From F1-120-MAGs238 sp964484185 (GTDB lineage: Bacteria > Planctomycetota > Phycisphaerae > Phycisphaerales > UBA1924), in contig CAZAEQ010000016.1 in assembly GCA_964484185.1 (NCBI GenBank), positions 1-64,000 of the forward strand: DNA of 64,000 nucleotides. Reading direction: 5' to 3'. A program made the translations under genes and the position numbers. The first letter of the stretch is position 1. Every line of letters begins with the position of its first letter. Positions 8,795 to 17,536 of this stretch are shown here, piece by piece. The notes under the pieces were generated by a model. It was not told the origin of the DNA and ran no database searches. It was given only the letters and a program-made list of their open reading frames with translations.

Positions 8795-9088
8795 TCACTC
8801 GGTCGCTGTCTGCCCATCATCGCCCGCGTCGTTCTTGTCGTGTCCTTGGAGTTTCACAAGTTTGTTGTACACTCCGGCCACGAGAATCGTCGGGACCCAC
8901 TGCCCAACAAAGTTTCCCGCCTGCTTCTTTCCCGTCAAATGGAGCAGCAGCGACGCCGCGACCGCGCCGCCCGCAGCCCAGAGAAAGACATCAGAGGGGA
9001 TTTTGGCAGTCTGTTCTTCAATCGCCCGGGCAACGGGCCCTTCAGCGTGTGTACGTTCAGCCACATTGTTCGAATTCCTGTTTCTCAT
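8795..9088 (-). CDS. Small two-helix membrane protein of unknown function
   Basis: A 97-residue protein with an N-terminal polar segment and two hydrophobic stretches (about DVFLWAAGGAVAASLLLHLTG and VPTILVAGVYNKLV), ending in a hydrophilic D/G/Q tail. The ATG at 9088 has a strong AAGGAG ribosome site 6 nt upstream, which decides the start over an alternative at 9121. No family is recognised. It is the first gene of an accessory patch that also holds gene relics and a stress-type protein. Confidence 0.6.
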   Translation of the reverse strand: MRNRNSNNVAERTHAEGPVARAIEEQTAKIPSDVFLWAAGGAVAASLLLHLTGKKQAGNFVGQWVPTILVAGVYNKLVKLQGHDKNDAGDDGQTATE

Positions 9089-9301
9089 AGCTTGACTCCT
9101 TGGGAACGATGACGATCTCATCGCCTGATGAGTTCTCCACCATTCACCGTGTATACCTGGCAGTAATACATACCACGCCGCGTTTGAGGATGCGAAGAAG
9201 TTTTCTATTTCGTGCGGAATTGGTCGCGTGCGAAGTCAGAACGCGAGCATTTCCCGGAGAAAATTTCCTGCCCGCGTTGCCGTGCAACGAAGAAAGGCTT
9301 G

Positions 9302-9373
9302 GCCACAGAAGTCCCAGAATGACCCAGACGAAAAGACCGGGACCTCTCCGTTACGTCTGGGTTCGTCTGTGGC
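9302..9373. repeat. Nested inverted repeat (possible cruciform or element end)
   Basis: Two nested perfect 8-bp inverted repeats share one centre: the outer arms are GCCACAGA 9302-9309 with TCTGTGGC 9366-9373, and the inner arms are CCCAGACG 9323-9330 with CGTCTGGG 9354-9361. The region 9089-9440 otherwise holds no convincing gene. The structure lies just upstream of the methyltransferase relic and could be a former transcription terminator or part of a decayed mobile element. Confidence 0.5.
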
Positions 9374-9439
9374 TAACTCGTGTGCCTTTCTGCCCTGTGC
9401 GACAGGATAGTCGTCTCTGTGGTGAAATCGACGACCTGA

Positions 9440-9650
9440 ACGTCCGCGATAAACTCCCGCATCCTGCGCCGCATTACACCAGCGAACACGACATCATGAA
9501 GTTGGTGCTTTCCTTGTATCTGGATGATCTCAAGGGATCTGGCCGCGTGCGGCAAGGACAAGAAGAAGCTGACCGCCTTTCAGGACAAGCTGGTATCGCT
9601 GCGCTTTCTCGATCCTGCCTGCGGCTGCCGGAACTTTCTCGTTGTCGCCA
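9440..9650 (+). pseudogene. Relic of a type II/IIG-like DNA adenine methyltransferase (N6-Mtase, SAM-binding region)
   Basis: Two adjacent frames together read like the SAM-binding start of a large restriction-modification methyltransferase. One frame reads HYTSEHDIMKLVLSLYLDDLKG (9469-9534). After a frameshift near 9535-9545, the other frame reads KKKLTAFQDKLVSLRFLDPACGCRNFLVVA. FLDPACGxGNFL is motif I of these enzymes. Similarity ends abruptly at about 9648, and no DPPY/NPPY motif, restriction domain or intact start is visible. It is an eroded fragment of a transferred RM gene. Confidence 0.6.
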
Positions 9651-9674
9651 ATATCCCGTGTGGGCTGCGGTCCC

Positions 9675-10266
9675 AGCATCGATTGGTCTCACCCTTCCCC
9701 AAATAGACACGTTGGAAGACCGCACCAAGGCGGCCCGCGATGCCTTTACCGCGCAGCAGGTCGCCAAGGAAGCAGCCAGGGCCGCGACGACGACATATCG
9801 CAGCGCGGTGGCATCGATGCGGTCGGTCGGCAGCGATTTGATCGGCACCATCAAGGCGTATGCCGAGACGACCAACAACCCTGCGGTGTATGCAAACGCA
9901 CAGATCCCGCTCCCGGCGCCGCCCACACCAACCCCCGCGCCCGGCCAGCCCAACACATTTAAGGCTCTGCTCACGGGTACTAGCGCAGTTGAGATGTCAA
10001 GGAAGTCGACAAACTCGGCCGCATCCGGCGGCGTCTACTTCACTGTGTCCCGCAAACTCAACAATGAGAGCGTTGACACCAACATCGGCACCGTCGGCGC
10101 GAAGAAGTACGTCGATAGCACGATCCCGCATGGCGCGGGCGACGCGACCTACATCGTCCAGGGCTTCAGAGGCTTGGATGCAGGCCTCCCCAGCGATGGT
10201 TTCGCAATCCAGTTCGGCGTCGGCGGAAATGGTGCCGCGGGCAATACGCTGAAAAGTGCGGCATGA
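9675..10266 (+). pseudogene. Remnant of planctomycete-type Fn3-like hypothetical protein
   Basis: The open frame here reads as a helical segment (DRTKAARDAFTAQQVAKEA followed by an AETTNNPAVYANAQIP helix-turn), then a Pro/Thr linker (PPTPTPAPGQPN), then a beta-rich Fn3-like module ending FAIQFGVGGNG. This layout resembles a family of ~200-250-residue planctomycete proteins known to me. The 5' end runs without an ATG into unrelated sequence after the methyltransferase relic, so the N terminus is missing and the gene appears truncated. It could still be translated from a non-ATG start, but that is unsupported. Confidence 0.5.
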
Positions 10267-10320
10267 TGCGGATCGCGGCGTAACAGGCATTCGGAACTAG
10301 GGCCAGAGAATACAAACACA

Positions 10321-10352
10321 GGCCCCGGCAGCGATGCTGGGGCCTTTTCTTA
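10321..10352 (+). terminator. Rho-independent terminator after the Fn3-like remnant
   Basis: A 10-bp stem (arms 10321-10330 and 10335-10344, one G-T wobble) is capped by a GCGA tetraloop and followed by TTTTCTTA. It is a strong plus-strand terminator about 55 bases past the remnant's stop, suggesting the gene was once functional. Confidence 0.8.
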
Positions 10353-10388
10353 CCCTATCCATCCATGTTACAATGCCTTCCGCCAGAG

Positions 10389-10415
10389 ACCCACCGGCAA
10401 GAGTGCCGGTGCCAC
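10389..10415 (-). repeat. REP-like palindromic element, solitary copy
   Basis: A perfect 8-bp hairpin (arms 10392-10399 and 10404-10411, AGAG loop). Read on the minus strand it is GTGGCACCGGC-N6-GCCGGTGGGT, closely matching the two elements at 33662-33765 (GTAGCACCGGC-N6-GCCGGTGGAT). The rest of the gap 10267-10619 holds two terminators and no gene. Confidence 0.65.
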
Positions 10416-10552
10416 GCCGCACCAGGCGTCTTCTTCCTTTTCGTGAATATCTGATGTTAAAGGGTCTTTGCCCCGGCCTTCTCGTATGGGTTCGTCTGGG
10501 CGAGTCGTTGCAAAACTCTTCGCGTTTACCATTCCTGATGGGCACCGCCACC

Positions 10553-10596
10553 AAAAAATAACACGCGGCGTGCTCATATAGGAGCCCGCCGCGTGT
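10553..10596 (-). terminator. Rho-independent terminator of the Gly/Asn-rich protein gene
   Basis: On the minus strand, a perfect 10-bp stem (10587-10596 with 10561-10570, 16-nt loop) is followed at once by TTATTTTTT. It lies 24 bases past the stop of the 10620-11150 gene and supports that gene being the real coding strand. Confidence 0.85.
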
Positions 10597-10619
10597 CTAA
10601 CAAAGCGGATCGTAGTTTT

Positions 10620-11150
10620 TTAGAAAGCTTTCTTGTCGTTCTGCTGAGACGTGTTGCCGCTCTTGTTGGTGCGGTCATTCTCATTGCGGCCAGACTTGCC
10701 GCCGGGATGCTGATTTTTCTGATTTGTATCAGTGTCATCATCAGTATCGGCGTTGTCGATGCCGGTGCCTGCGTCGGCTTCGTTGGTCATGCCGCGCTTT
10801 GGGTCATTCTGGGTAGCGGTCTTGCCGCCTTGTCCGAAATTGGTATTCCCTTTATTTTCCGCTCCGCCGTCACGGCCCTTGCCGCCAGCGCTTTGATTTG
10901 CATATTGGCCTGGGGTATTGGGATCTTCGCCGCCCTGGGTTTCGCGACCTTTGTCGCCCTGTTTGGCGCGATCAGTCTGGGCGGCTGTGCCGCCCTTGTT
11001 GGCACCCTGATTGCTTCCCTGATTTGGTCCCTGATTGCCAGTGTTGCGTGGGTCGCTCGCGTTGTCCTGACCTTCCTTGTTGCGCTGATCGCCTCTGCTG
11101 CCGGTGTCATTGCGCGGCGTGGTTGAAGCGGTTTTGTTTTCGTCTGCCAT
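10620..11150 (-). CDS. Gly/Asn/Gln-rich hydrophilic protein (hydrophilin or KGG-type stress protein candidate)
   Basis: A 176-residue, highly polar protein with almost no hydrophobic residues, rich in G, N, Q, D, K and T (for example GNQGPNQGSNQGANKGG). A GQGGK...NDPKRGM segment recalls the KGG repeats of general stress proteins. No fold is expected, and it may act as a desiccation or stress-protective hydrophilin. It has a CAGGAG ribosome site, an ATG and a strong terminator. A long hydrophobic frame exists on the opposite strand but lacks these signals. It lies next to a DUF892 gene, a family often seen in stress regulons. Confidence 0.7.
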   Translation of the reverse strand: MADENKTASTTPRNDTGSRGDQRNKEGQDNASDPRNTGNQGPNQGSNQGANKGGTAAQTDRAKQGDKGRETQGGEDPNTPGQYANQSAGGKGRDGGAENKGNTNFGQGGKTATQNDPKRGMTNEADAGTGIDNADTDDDTDTNQKNQHPGGKSGRNENDRTNKSGNTSQQNDKKAF

Positions 11151-11274
11151 GATAGATACTCCTGTAAAGAAACACTAAGTTTGAACCCGTGAGCGCACCG
11201 CGCTCGCGTACATTAGAAAAAGTCCTGTTCTAACACCACCCCTGCTACACCGACTCCCTGTCCTGCTCGTCATC

Positions 11275-11835
11275 TCAGCGCGAAGAGGACGAGGATGTCC
11301 GGCTCGCACCACGCGACCGGGGTGCAGGTGATGGCTTGCTCTCTTCGTGCTGCGATGTTGCGGTGAAGAGCTCGGTAGTGCAGATCTCGGTCAGCTTCTC
11401 ATCCGCCGCAGCTTCTTCATTGAGTGTCAGCTGGAGCAGTTGCACTATTTGAGACTTACCAGTTGCCTCGGCCAGCGCACGAGCGGTTCCATATCCGGAA
11501 ATCTCGTAGTGCTCCACGCGCTGGGCCGCGGCGATAATGGCCGCGTCGATGAAGTTGTCTTCGCCATCTTCTTCCATCGCTTCCTTGCCCTCTTCCAAGA
11601 GCCCTTCCATGCCCTTGCACTTTTTGCCGCCTGGCTTGATTTCCAGCATCTCGGCGATCTTTTGCAGTCGCTCCACGTGCACCTTGGTTTCAGCAAGGTG
11701 GGATTTGAAAGCGGCTTTCAAACTCTCGGTTGATGCAGCGGCGACCATTTTGGGAAGGGCCTTCACAAGCTGATTCTCAGCGCTGTAGAGGTCCTTGATT
11801 TGTTCTTCGAGTACGGAGTTAAGCGAGTCAAGCAT
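11275..11835 (-). CDS. DUF892 (YciE/YciF-type) ferritin-like protein
   Basis: A 186-residue helical protein of the YciE/YciF ferritin-like family. It begins MLDSLNSVLEEQIKDLYSAENQLVKALPKM, and later segments HLAETKVHVERLQ, DAAIIAAAQRVEHYEISGYGTA and NEEAAADEKL carry the Glu/His di-iron ligands typical of this group. It ends with a Ser/Arg/Pro-rich tail. The ATG at 11835 (with GGGAGCG upstream) gives the normal family N terminus; a TTG six codons earlier is possible. The family is associated with osmotic and oxidative stress, and the exact role is unknown. Confidence 0.9.
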   Translation of the reverse strand: MLDSLNSVLEEQIKDLYSAENQLVKALPKMVAAASTESLKAAFKSHLAETKVHVERLQKIAEMLEIKPGGKKCKGMEGLLEEGKEAMEEDGEDNFIDAAIIAAAQRVEHYEISGYGTARALAEATGKSQIVQLLQLTLNEEAAADEKLTEICTTELFTATSQHEESKPSPAPRSRGASRTSSSSSR

Positions 11836-12208
11836 CGGAGCGCTCCCAATCAATTAGATTTCTCATCTGTTCTGCCCGCTTCACACTCGAACATCGAGCG
11901 TGACATCGCGATTCAAACACCTCGAAACTGCGACAGATGAATAATGGCACAATCACACCTCGATGACTACTGGGAAAACTCCGCAATCAATCGTGCGCAA
12001 CAACACCGAATTGAAGTTCTCTCTCTTGGCGCGGGGAGATATTCGCAGTTATCGCGATCAACCGAGTGTTTGGATTCGCCTTTGTACGTACGAACTGCGT
12101 TCCGATCGCGATCTCCCAGTTCATTGAAAAGAACGTGTGCAGAATAAATCGTGATCCCGCGATGTGCACCAGTGCTCTGTCACGCTTCCACTTTGCGCCT
12201 TCGTCGAC
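11836..12208. other. Intergenic region, no convincing gene
   Basis: This stretch carries the start region of the DUF892 gene and the 3' flank of ruvB. Short frames on both strands (up to 67 codons) lack family resemblance and clear ribosome sites, so none is called. Confidence 0.5.
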
Positions 12209-13258
12209 TCAGCACTCGGAGCTTGAACTTCCATCAAACAGCGACCTGCCGCTCGGTGGCTCGCGATATGCCAGTCCCAGATGCTCACACGCTTGACGCG
12301 TGAGCACGCGCCCGCGTTCAGTGCGCCCCACGAATCCGAGCTGGAGTAAGAATGGCTCTACGACGGCTTCGAGCGTGCCCGGGTCTTCGCTCATGCTCGC
12401 GGCGATAGCGCGGATGCCGGCAGGGCCGCCTTCGTAGACGGTTGCGAGTGTTCGCAGGTATGTGCGATCGAGTTCATCAAGACCCAGTGCATCGATGCCT
12501 TCGAGCATGAGGGCCGATTCGACCACGGCGGGAGAGATGTCGCCCTTGGATTTCACTTGTGCATAGTCGCGGACGCGTCGGAGGAGGCGATTGCAGATGC
12601 GGGGTGTGCCGCGCGAACGGGCGGCGATGAGTTTGAGTGATTCAGTATGAATCTTGAAATTCAGAAGTTCAGCACTTCGTGCGAGAATCGCGGCGAGTTC
12701 CTGAGCTTGGTAAAACCGGAAGTGGTGGACCAGGCCGAATCGGGAACGCATGGGCGAAGAGAGCAAGCCCGAGCGCGTCGTCGCGCCGATGAGCGTGAAG
12801 GGCTTGAGCTGCAGGTGAACAGTGTTGGCGTTCATGCCGCTATCGATGCGAACATCGACGCGGAAATCTTCCATTGCGGGGTAGATGAACTCTTCGACAG
12901 CGATCGGCAGGCGATGAATTTCATCGATGAAGAGGACATCGCCAGCTTGAAGGCTCGTGAGAGCCGCGACGAGATCAGTACCCTTGGCAAGAGTGGGGCC
13001 CGATTCAAGAACAACGCGCGTGCCCATCTCTTTGGCGATGACATGCGCGAGCGTGGTTTTTCCAAGACCGGGCGGACCGTGAAGCAGCAAGTGCTCGAGC
13101 GGTTCGCTTCGAGCTTTGGCAGCTTGAAGAGAGATTGTCAGACGTTCGACGAGCTCTTTCTGACCAACAAATTCGGAGAGTTCCTTGGGCCGCAGCGCGA
13201 AGTTGATCTGCTCTTCTTCTTGCTTAGGTGCGGCGGAAATAAGTCGTTCAGTGGCCAA
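12209..13258 (-). CDS. ruvB: Holliday junction branch-migration ATPase RuvB
   Basis: RuvB (~349 residues) is the hexameric AAA+ motor that drives branch migration with RuvA. Visible are the Walker A motif HGPPGLGKTT, the Walker B motif LFIDEIHRL, sensor GATTRSGLLSSPMRSRFG, the second AAA lid and the C-terminal winged helix that ends TERGRVLTRQACEHLGL. TTG at 13258 (start of ATERLISAAP) is chosen because it has a GAGGG site ~7 nt upstream and fits the family N terminus; a second TTG at 13294 would add 12 residues. No ruvA or ruvC is adjacent. Confidence 0.95.
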   Translation of the reverse strand: MATERLISAAPKQEEEQINFALRPKELSEFVGQKELVERLTISLQAAKARSEPLEHLLLHGPPGLGKTTLAHVIAKEMGTRVVLESGPTLAKGTDLVAALTSLQAGDVLFIDEIHRLPIAVEEFIYPAMEDFRVDVRIDSGMNANTVHLQLKPFTLIGATTRSGLLSSPMRSRFGLVHHFRFYQAQELAAILARSAELLNFKIHTESLKLIAARSRGTPRICNRLLRRVRDYAQVKSKGDISPAVVESALMLEGIDALGLDELDRTYLRTLATVYEGGPAGIRAIAASMSEDPGTLEAVVEPFLLQLGFVGRTERGRVLTRQACEHLGLAYREPPSGRSLFDGSSSSEC

Positions 13259-13381
13259 ACAGGAAACCCTCGGGTAGGCGAAACATAACCGCAAAATGAG
13301 TGCAGCAAAAAGCGTAGCGTCGAAGTGAATCGAGAGCCGTGAATAGAGCCCGGAACAGTCGAGGATTGCCGCGAGAAAGGC

Positions 13382-15157
13382 TTATTTCGATTCAGGTGTG
13401 ATGACGGGCTTGGGTTCAGCCTTGGCTTCTGGCTTTACTTCCGCCTTTGCCGCTTCCGGCTTGGCAGCAGGAGTCTGGTTCGAAGTGCGATCGGACATCC
13501 GCGGCGTCGGTCCGGGGGCCTTTCCCGCACGCGGCAACAGATTGGGAGCGCACGCCAGGTTGTATGTGGTGATCGCCGAGCATGTCGCCGACTGAATCAG
13601 GTATTCGGGAATCGCCAGATCGAGGCGATCGTTCTGCGTGTGCCAGCCGTAGCCATAGTCAGCGCGACCAACTTCATCCCAGAAGAATCCCGGCGTTCCT
13701 TCGGCGTTAAAGCTCGCATGATCGCTGGAACCGTGCGTGGCAATGTACTGGCCGGTGGGACGAATATTGACAGTCATGTCAGGGAAGTACGCATTGACCG
13801 GCGCGGTGGCAACGGAGAGGTACTCAACTTGATTGTCAGCTGCGGGGAGGCCGCCCTGGTAATTTGTGCCGCCATCGTCGACGAAACACGCTGAGACTTT
13901 GCCGAGCTGGTCCTTGATCGAATCGACATATGACTTCGAGCCAAGAAGCCCCTGTTCTTCGCCGCACCACAAGATGAAACGAATCGTGCGATCGGGCCGG
14001 GCGCGGGCGGCGGTCAGAATACGGGCGGTTTCGATGGTCACGGCAGAGCCAGTGCCATCGTCGGTGGTGCCAAGGGAGCCCGGACCATCCCAACTATCGA
14101 GGTGGCCGGACATGATGACAACTTCATCGGGGCGGGTGGTGCCGGGCAACTCTGCGATGACAAGATAGCTGGGGAACGGCCCGGGCGTCAGCTTGTTATT
14201 CAGGTTGAACTCGACATCCATAGTGTCGCCATCGGCAATACGACTGTTGATAAAGTCGTAATCGCTTTGACGCACGGTCACTTCAACATCGCTGGGCCAT
14301 GACTCAGGCTTAGTTGGATCAAGATTGCGCCACCCGTTGATCGCGCCAGTCCAGATTCGCTCATCTTTGCTGGTGGAAATGAACCCGGCGATTTCTTTAA
14401 AGCAGATGCGTGTTTCGATCGGCAGTTCATTTGGATCTTTGCCACCTCGAACCTCTTCGTGCGCCTTCACGCGCTGTTCATAGCGACCGCGTGAGTTGCC
14501 GCGAACGCCGCGCTGGCCGCGGGTTGGCGGCGGCTTAAGCAGAATCCACGCGCCCTTAAGTTCGCCCTCGACAGCCTTGAATTCATCTTCAGTTGTTGGC
14601 ATACGAATTACGCGACCCTTGGTCGGGCCATTGGTGCCTGCTGCCCACGAGAGTGTGGTGAATTGCAGATCGCGAACCTTTTGCGGTTCGCTGATCTTGG
14701 CGCCGGTGTCATCAGGCGATTCATCGACGCGATAGACAACGCCGGAGGATGGGCCGCGATCAAAGCGAACTGGAATGGTTCCCCACTCCCAAAGATCGGC
14801 CTTGAGTCCGTAGCTGCGGAAGCGGTCGCGTGCCCAGGTGGCGGCCTTTTCGTGGGCGGTTGAACCGGTGAGACGCGGGCCGAACGTGTTGCAGAGTTCG
14901 GTGAGCGTTGCCATCGCGCCAGAGAAATACTTTCCCTGTTCGGCAATGCGATCGATTGTCTCTGCATCGCCCATCTTGATGTCAGGAACCGGAACCTGTT
15001 TGCCATCAACCATCGCGAATGGCTTCTGATCAAGCGGAGTATCAACGCGCGGCGCGCGACGGCCGGGCACCGACAGCGGATCAGGACCTGCATAGACAGC
15101 GGTCGAGATACACAGTCCGGCAAGAGCGACAACAGACAGCAGCGAAGGGTGACGCAT
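13382..15157 (-). CDS. Secreted M28-family metallopeptidase (carboxypeptidase Q-like)
   Basis: A 591-residue exported zinc peptidase. A signal peptide (MRHPSLLSVVALAGLCISTAVYA) is followed by a PA-type insert and an M28 catalytic domain. The di-zinc ligands are visible in SGHLDSWD (His, Asp), TTDDGTGSA (Asp), CGEEQGLLGS (catalytic Glu and ligand Glu), VDDGGTN (Asp) and GSSDHASF (His). The last ~40 residues are a Lys/Ala/Pro/Glu-rich tail. ATG 15157, with GGAGA upstream, is preferred over the TTG before it. The likely role is breakdown of peptides outside the cytoplasm. A second, unrelated-length M28 peptidase occurs at 52418-53788. Confidence 0.92.
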   Translation of the reverse strand: MRHPSLLSVVALAGLCISTAVYAGPDPLSVPGRRAPRVDTPLDQKPFAMVDGKQVPVPDIKMGDAETIDRIAEQGKYFSGAMATLTELCNTFGPRLTGSTAHEKAATWARDRFRSYGLKADLWEWGTIPVRFDRGPSSGVVYRVDESPDDTGAKISEPQKVRDLQFTTLSWAAGTNGPTKGRVIRMPTTEDEFKAVEGELKGAWILLKPPPTRGQRGVRGNSRGRYEQRVKAHEEVRGGKDPNELPIETRICFKEIAGFISTSKDERIWTGAINGWRNLDPTKPESWPSDVEVTVRQSDYDFINSRIADGDTMDVEFNLNNKLTPGPFPSYLVIAELPGTTRPDEVVIMSGHLDSWDGPGSLGTTDDGTGSAVTIETARILTAARARPDRTIRFILWCGEEQGLLGSKSYVDSIKDQLGKVSACFVDDGGTNYQGGLPAADNQVEYLSVATAPVNAYFPDMTVNIRPTGQYIATHGSSDHASFNAEGTPGFFWDEVGRADYGYGWHTQNDRLDLAIPEYLIQSATCSAITTYNLACAPNLLPRAGKAPGPTPRMSDRTSNQTPAAKPEAAKAEVKPEAKAEPKPVITPESK

Positions 15158-15234
15158 CAATAGTCTCCAGTTGGCAATCTGCCAATTGGCAAAGACTATC
15201 CGATATTCGAGCGGTGTGCAACGCTAATTGCCGC

Positions 15235-16776
15235 TTAATCGATCGGGAGGCCCTTTTGTTTCCACAGGTCCAGCAACCGCTGCAGGTCAGTCGGCTCCCA
15301 ATACATCGTGTCGCCCGAGTCATTCAGCAATTCTGTGCGTATGAAATCGCCCTTTTCGTTGAAGGTCGAAATCTCCGGCTTGCTGTCCTCAGTCGCCCGG
15401 CTCGTCAGTTTCCACACGCCCGGAGTCGGCTCATCCAGGATATCGCGGCGGAGCTTGATGGTCTGCGAAGTTGAATTCCAGACGTAGAACCCGTACTCCG
15501 TAGAGACCTTGTTCAGCAGCAGAATCTGCGGCAGGAGTCTTGCCTCAGCCTGCGACATATAACCGCTGCTGGAAAGTTCCCCCTGGATAATCGGGCGGAC
15601 TTGCTGCGTCTGACCATTGGCACTCACGCTTACCACCATGTCAGTCCCATTGCGCGAGCCGATCTCGGTAATCTGCGAAGTAGTCTTCCCATCGCGGATC
15701 GCGTTGCGAATCAGCCACGCTTCCTGGGCACGGTCAGGCGTCATGAAGAACGCCGATGCCGAATCGATCACGCGGCGGACCTTTTTCGTCGGGCTGAGCA
15801 TGTCTACATCGAGCGCGCGGGCATCGAGCAAAATCACAATGCCTTCCTGCTTCTCCACCGAAGTCCACTGATTCTCTTTGCGAGATGAATCGATTTCACC
15901 GCGTTTTCCCCAGTGGAAACGCAGTCGCCGGTATCCAATCTCTGTGTCATCGCCAGCCGCACCCGACTTTGATGGAATATACAGACGCTGCCAGCGTTCA
16001 GGAAGCGCCTCGACAATTTTCTTGAGCGCGACATCGTCAACACGCTGCATGATCTGCAGGCCGCCTTCAAGCGCCCCCTTGCGCCCAGTCTGCACTGTTG
16101 CCGGATCCGCAAACGTACTCGTGGCAACCATGGTCTCATAGACCACGCGGGCATCAGCGAAATTTGGTTTGGGTGTTCGGAATTCAAAAGTCACAAATCG
16201 ATCTGCGGAGATCTGCACCACGGTGAATCCGCGAATGACGCCAAGTCGAGAATCCGATCCGGTTGTGTTATCTGGATAGGTCTCAACATAGAAACGAGCA
16301 GCAGGGGGCCAGCCCGTGAGCGTGAGTGAATCCTGACGCTCAACCAGTTTGCCTCGAACAGCCTGGAGCACTTTGCCAAACTCGAAATCGCGGTCGCGTT
16401 TCTCAACTGACTTATCTACCACTCGCGCGGAAGTCGCAAGTAACTGGTCGATCATGACATCGCATACCGCTTTCAACGTAATATCGCCGCGACTGGTCCG
16501 AGGCGATTCAATCTGCAGCAGCCAGGTCGAGTCTTCAGGTCGAACCTGAAGCGAAGACGCATCCACCGCGGTGTTCGTCGTCGCATTGCAGCCCAGCGGC
16601 AGCTTCATGCTCACGCCCGCTGATTCCAGTCGCACCACTTTGTCAGAAAACTCAATCAGCGGAGATGCTTTTGCTGGTGCAGGTGCGGGGGTCGGTGTCT
16701 GAGCTGCGTCCTGACCTCGCGCAGTTCCTGCCGCGGCAACCAAGCTGATAAGTAGTATCGAGATCTGGCGGTGCAT
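15235..16776 (-). CDS. Secreted protein of unknown function
   Basis: A 513-residue protein with a clear signal peptide (MHRQISILLISLVAAAGTARG), then an Ala/Pro/Thr linker and a mixed alpha/beta body. The body includes a LTGWPPAARFYVETYP segment and a C-terminal region with TYEW-like beta strands (YGFYVWNSTSQTIKLRRD). No transmembrane helix or catalytic motif is recognised. It is transcribed with the downstream M28 peptidase gene 77 bases away. It may be a periplasmic or surface protein peculiar to planctomycetes. Confidence 0.8.
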   Translation of the reverse strand: MHRQISILLISLVAAAGTARGQDAAQTPTPAPAPAKASPLIEFSDKVVRLESAGVSMKLPLGCNATTNTAVDASSLQVRPEDSTWLLQIESPRTSRGDITLKAVCDVMIDQLLATSARVVDKSVEKRDRDFEFGKVLQAVRGKLVERQDSLTLTGWPPAARFYVETYPDNTTGSDSRLGVIRGFTVVQISADRFVTFEFRTPKPNFADARVVYETMVATSTFADPATVQTGRKGALEGGLQIMQRVDDVALKKIVEALPERWQRLYIPSKSGAAGDDTEIGYRRLRFHWGKRGEIDSSRKENQWTSVEKQEGIVILLDARALDVDMLSPTKKVRRVIDSASAFFMTPDRAQEAWLIRNAIRDGKTTSQITEIGSRNGTDMVVSVSANGQTQQVRPIIQGELSSSGYMSQAEARLLPQILLLNKVSTEYGFYVWNSTSQTIKLRRDILDEPTPGVWKLTSRATEDSKPEISTFNEKGDFIRTELLNDSGDTMYWEPTDLQRLLDLWKQKGLPID

Positions 16777-16932
16777 AAGCAGTCCTTTGATTGGAGTCTG
16801 TAAGGATATATCGGCAAACGAAGCGAGTCAAGCGTCCCAGAATCATCGGCACAAATCCGGCCGAACCTACGAAAGGTCGCTTCTTAACTGGTTGTACCAG
16901 CAGGAATCATGAAGGTTCTGTTTGCGGCAAGT

Positions 16933-16960
16933 TTGACCTGAGCGTGCAGGTTGCTATCCT
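16933..16960 (+). promoter_or_regulatory. Candidate sigma-70-type promoter of the S10-spc operon
   Basis: TTGACC (16933-16938) and TATCCT (16955-16960) are separated by 16 nt, about 190 bases upstream of rpsJ. The leader that would follow contains small hairpins, for example CCGAGG/CCTCGG at 17070-17084. The rest of the 16777-17149 gap holds no gene. The promoter call rests on consensus match only. Confidence 0.4.
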
Positions 16961-17149
16961 TCCCGACTTATTCCGGCGCGATCACGGCGTTCTGCCGCGT
17001 TTATGCTCGGAAAAGTGGTGGATGGATCCCCAAACTACTGGCGAAAGCCGGGTGGAATGCGAGTTTCGGCCGAGGTGGCCTCGGTCTGGGAGTCGCGTCT
17101 TCGCGTTTGGGCGTGAGATTTACCTTACTGAACTCTTTGGCACTTTCAG

Positions 17150-17470
17150 ATGGCGGGCACGATGACTGGTCAGAGAATTAGAATTCGTATGGAGGCGTAT
17201 GACCACCTCGCTCTCGACGCTTCGGCGAAAGAGATCGTGGATCACGCGAAACGCACCAATGCAAAGGTAAGTGGCCCTGTGCCGCTGCCGACGCGTATTG
17301 AGCGTTACACCGTTCTTCGCTCTCCTTTCATTGATAAGAAGAGCCGCGAACAGTTTGAAATCCGGACTCATAAACGGATTATCGATATTTTCGAGCCAAA
17401 CGCTCGCACGGTCGAAGCTCTGAATCGACTTGTCGTTCCCGCTGGTGTGTTTATTAAGATCAAGGCATGA
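17150..17470 (+). CDS. rpsJ: 30S ribosomal protein S10
   Basis: S10 (106 residues; 102 if the ATG at 17162 is used) sits in the 30S head and also acts in transcription antitermination as NusE. The core is intact: MTGQRIRIRMEAYDHLALD, VSGPVPLPTRIERYTVLRSPFIDKKSREQFEIRTHKR and IDI. The second ATG fits the usual family N terminus. It is the first gene of the S10 operon, as in most bacteria. Confidence 0.97.
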   Translation: MAGTMTGQRIRIRMEAYDHLALDASAKEIVDHAKRTNAKVSGPVPLPTRIERYTVLRSPFIDKKSREQFEIRTHKRIIDIFEPNARTVEALNRLVVPAGVFIKIKA

Positions 17471-17477
17471 TGTTTGA

Positions 17478-17516
17478 CGGCTCGGACGACCCGCTTAATC
17501 ACGGGAGTGCGAGCCG
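17478..17516 (+). promoter_or_regulatory. Intercistronic hairpin between rpsJ and rplC
   Basis: A perfect 7-bp outer stem (CGGCTCG 17478-17484, CGAGCCG 17510-17516) encloses a 4-bp inner stem (CCCG 17490-17493, CGGG 17502-17505). It is not followed by a T run, so it is more likely an RNA processing, stability or regulatory element than a terminator. Confidence 0.6.
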
Positions 17517-17536
17517 CTTTGGTTTAGGGGCTTTCA

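Noticed and set aside
10593..11126. Long hydrophobic reading frame on the plus strand, looking like a membrane protein
   Set aside because: It is the antisense shadow of the Gly/Asn-rich protein gene, which has a ribosome site and a strong terminator; hydrophobicity comes from complementing polar codons.
11944..12169. Two short frames on opposite strands between DUF892 and ruvB
   Set aside because: Neither has a clear ribosome site or similarity; random open frames.
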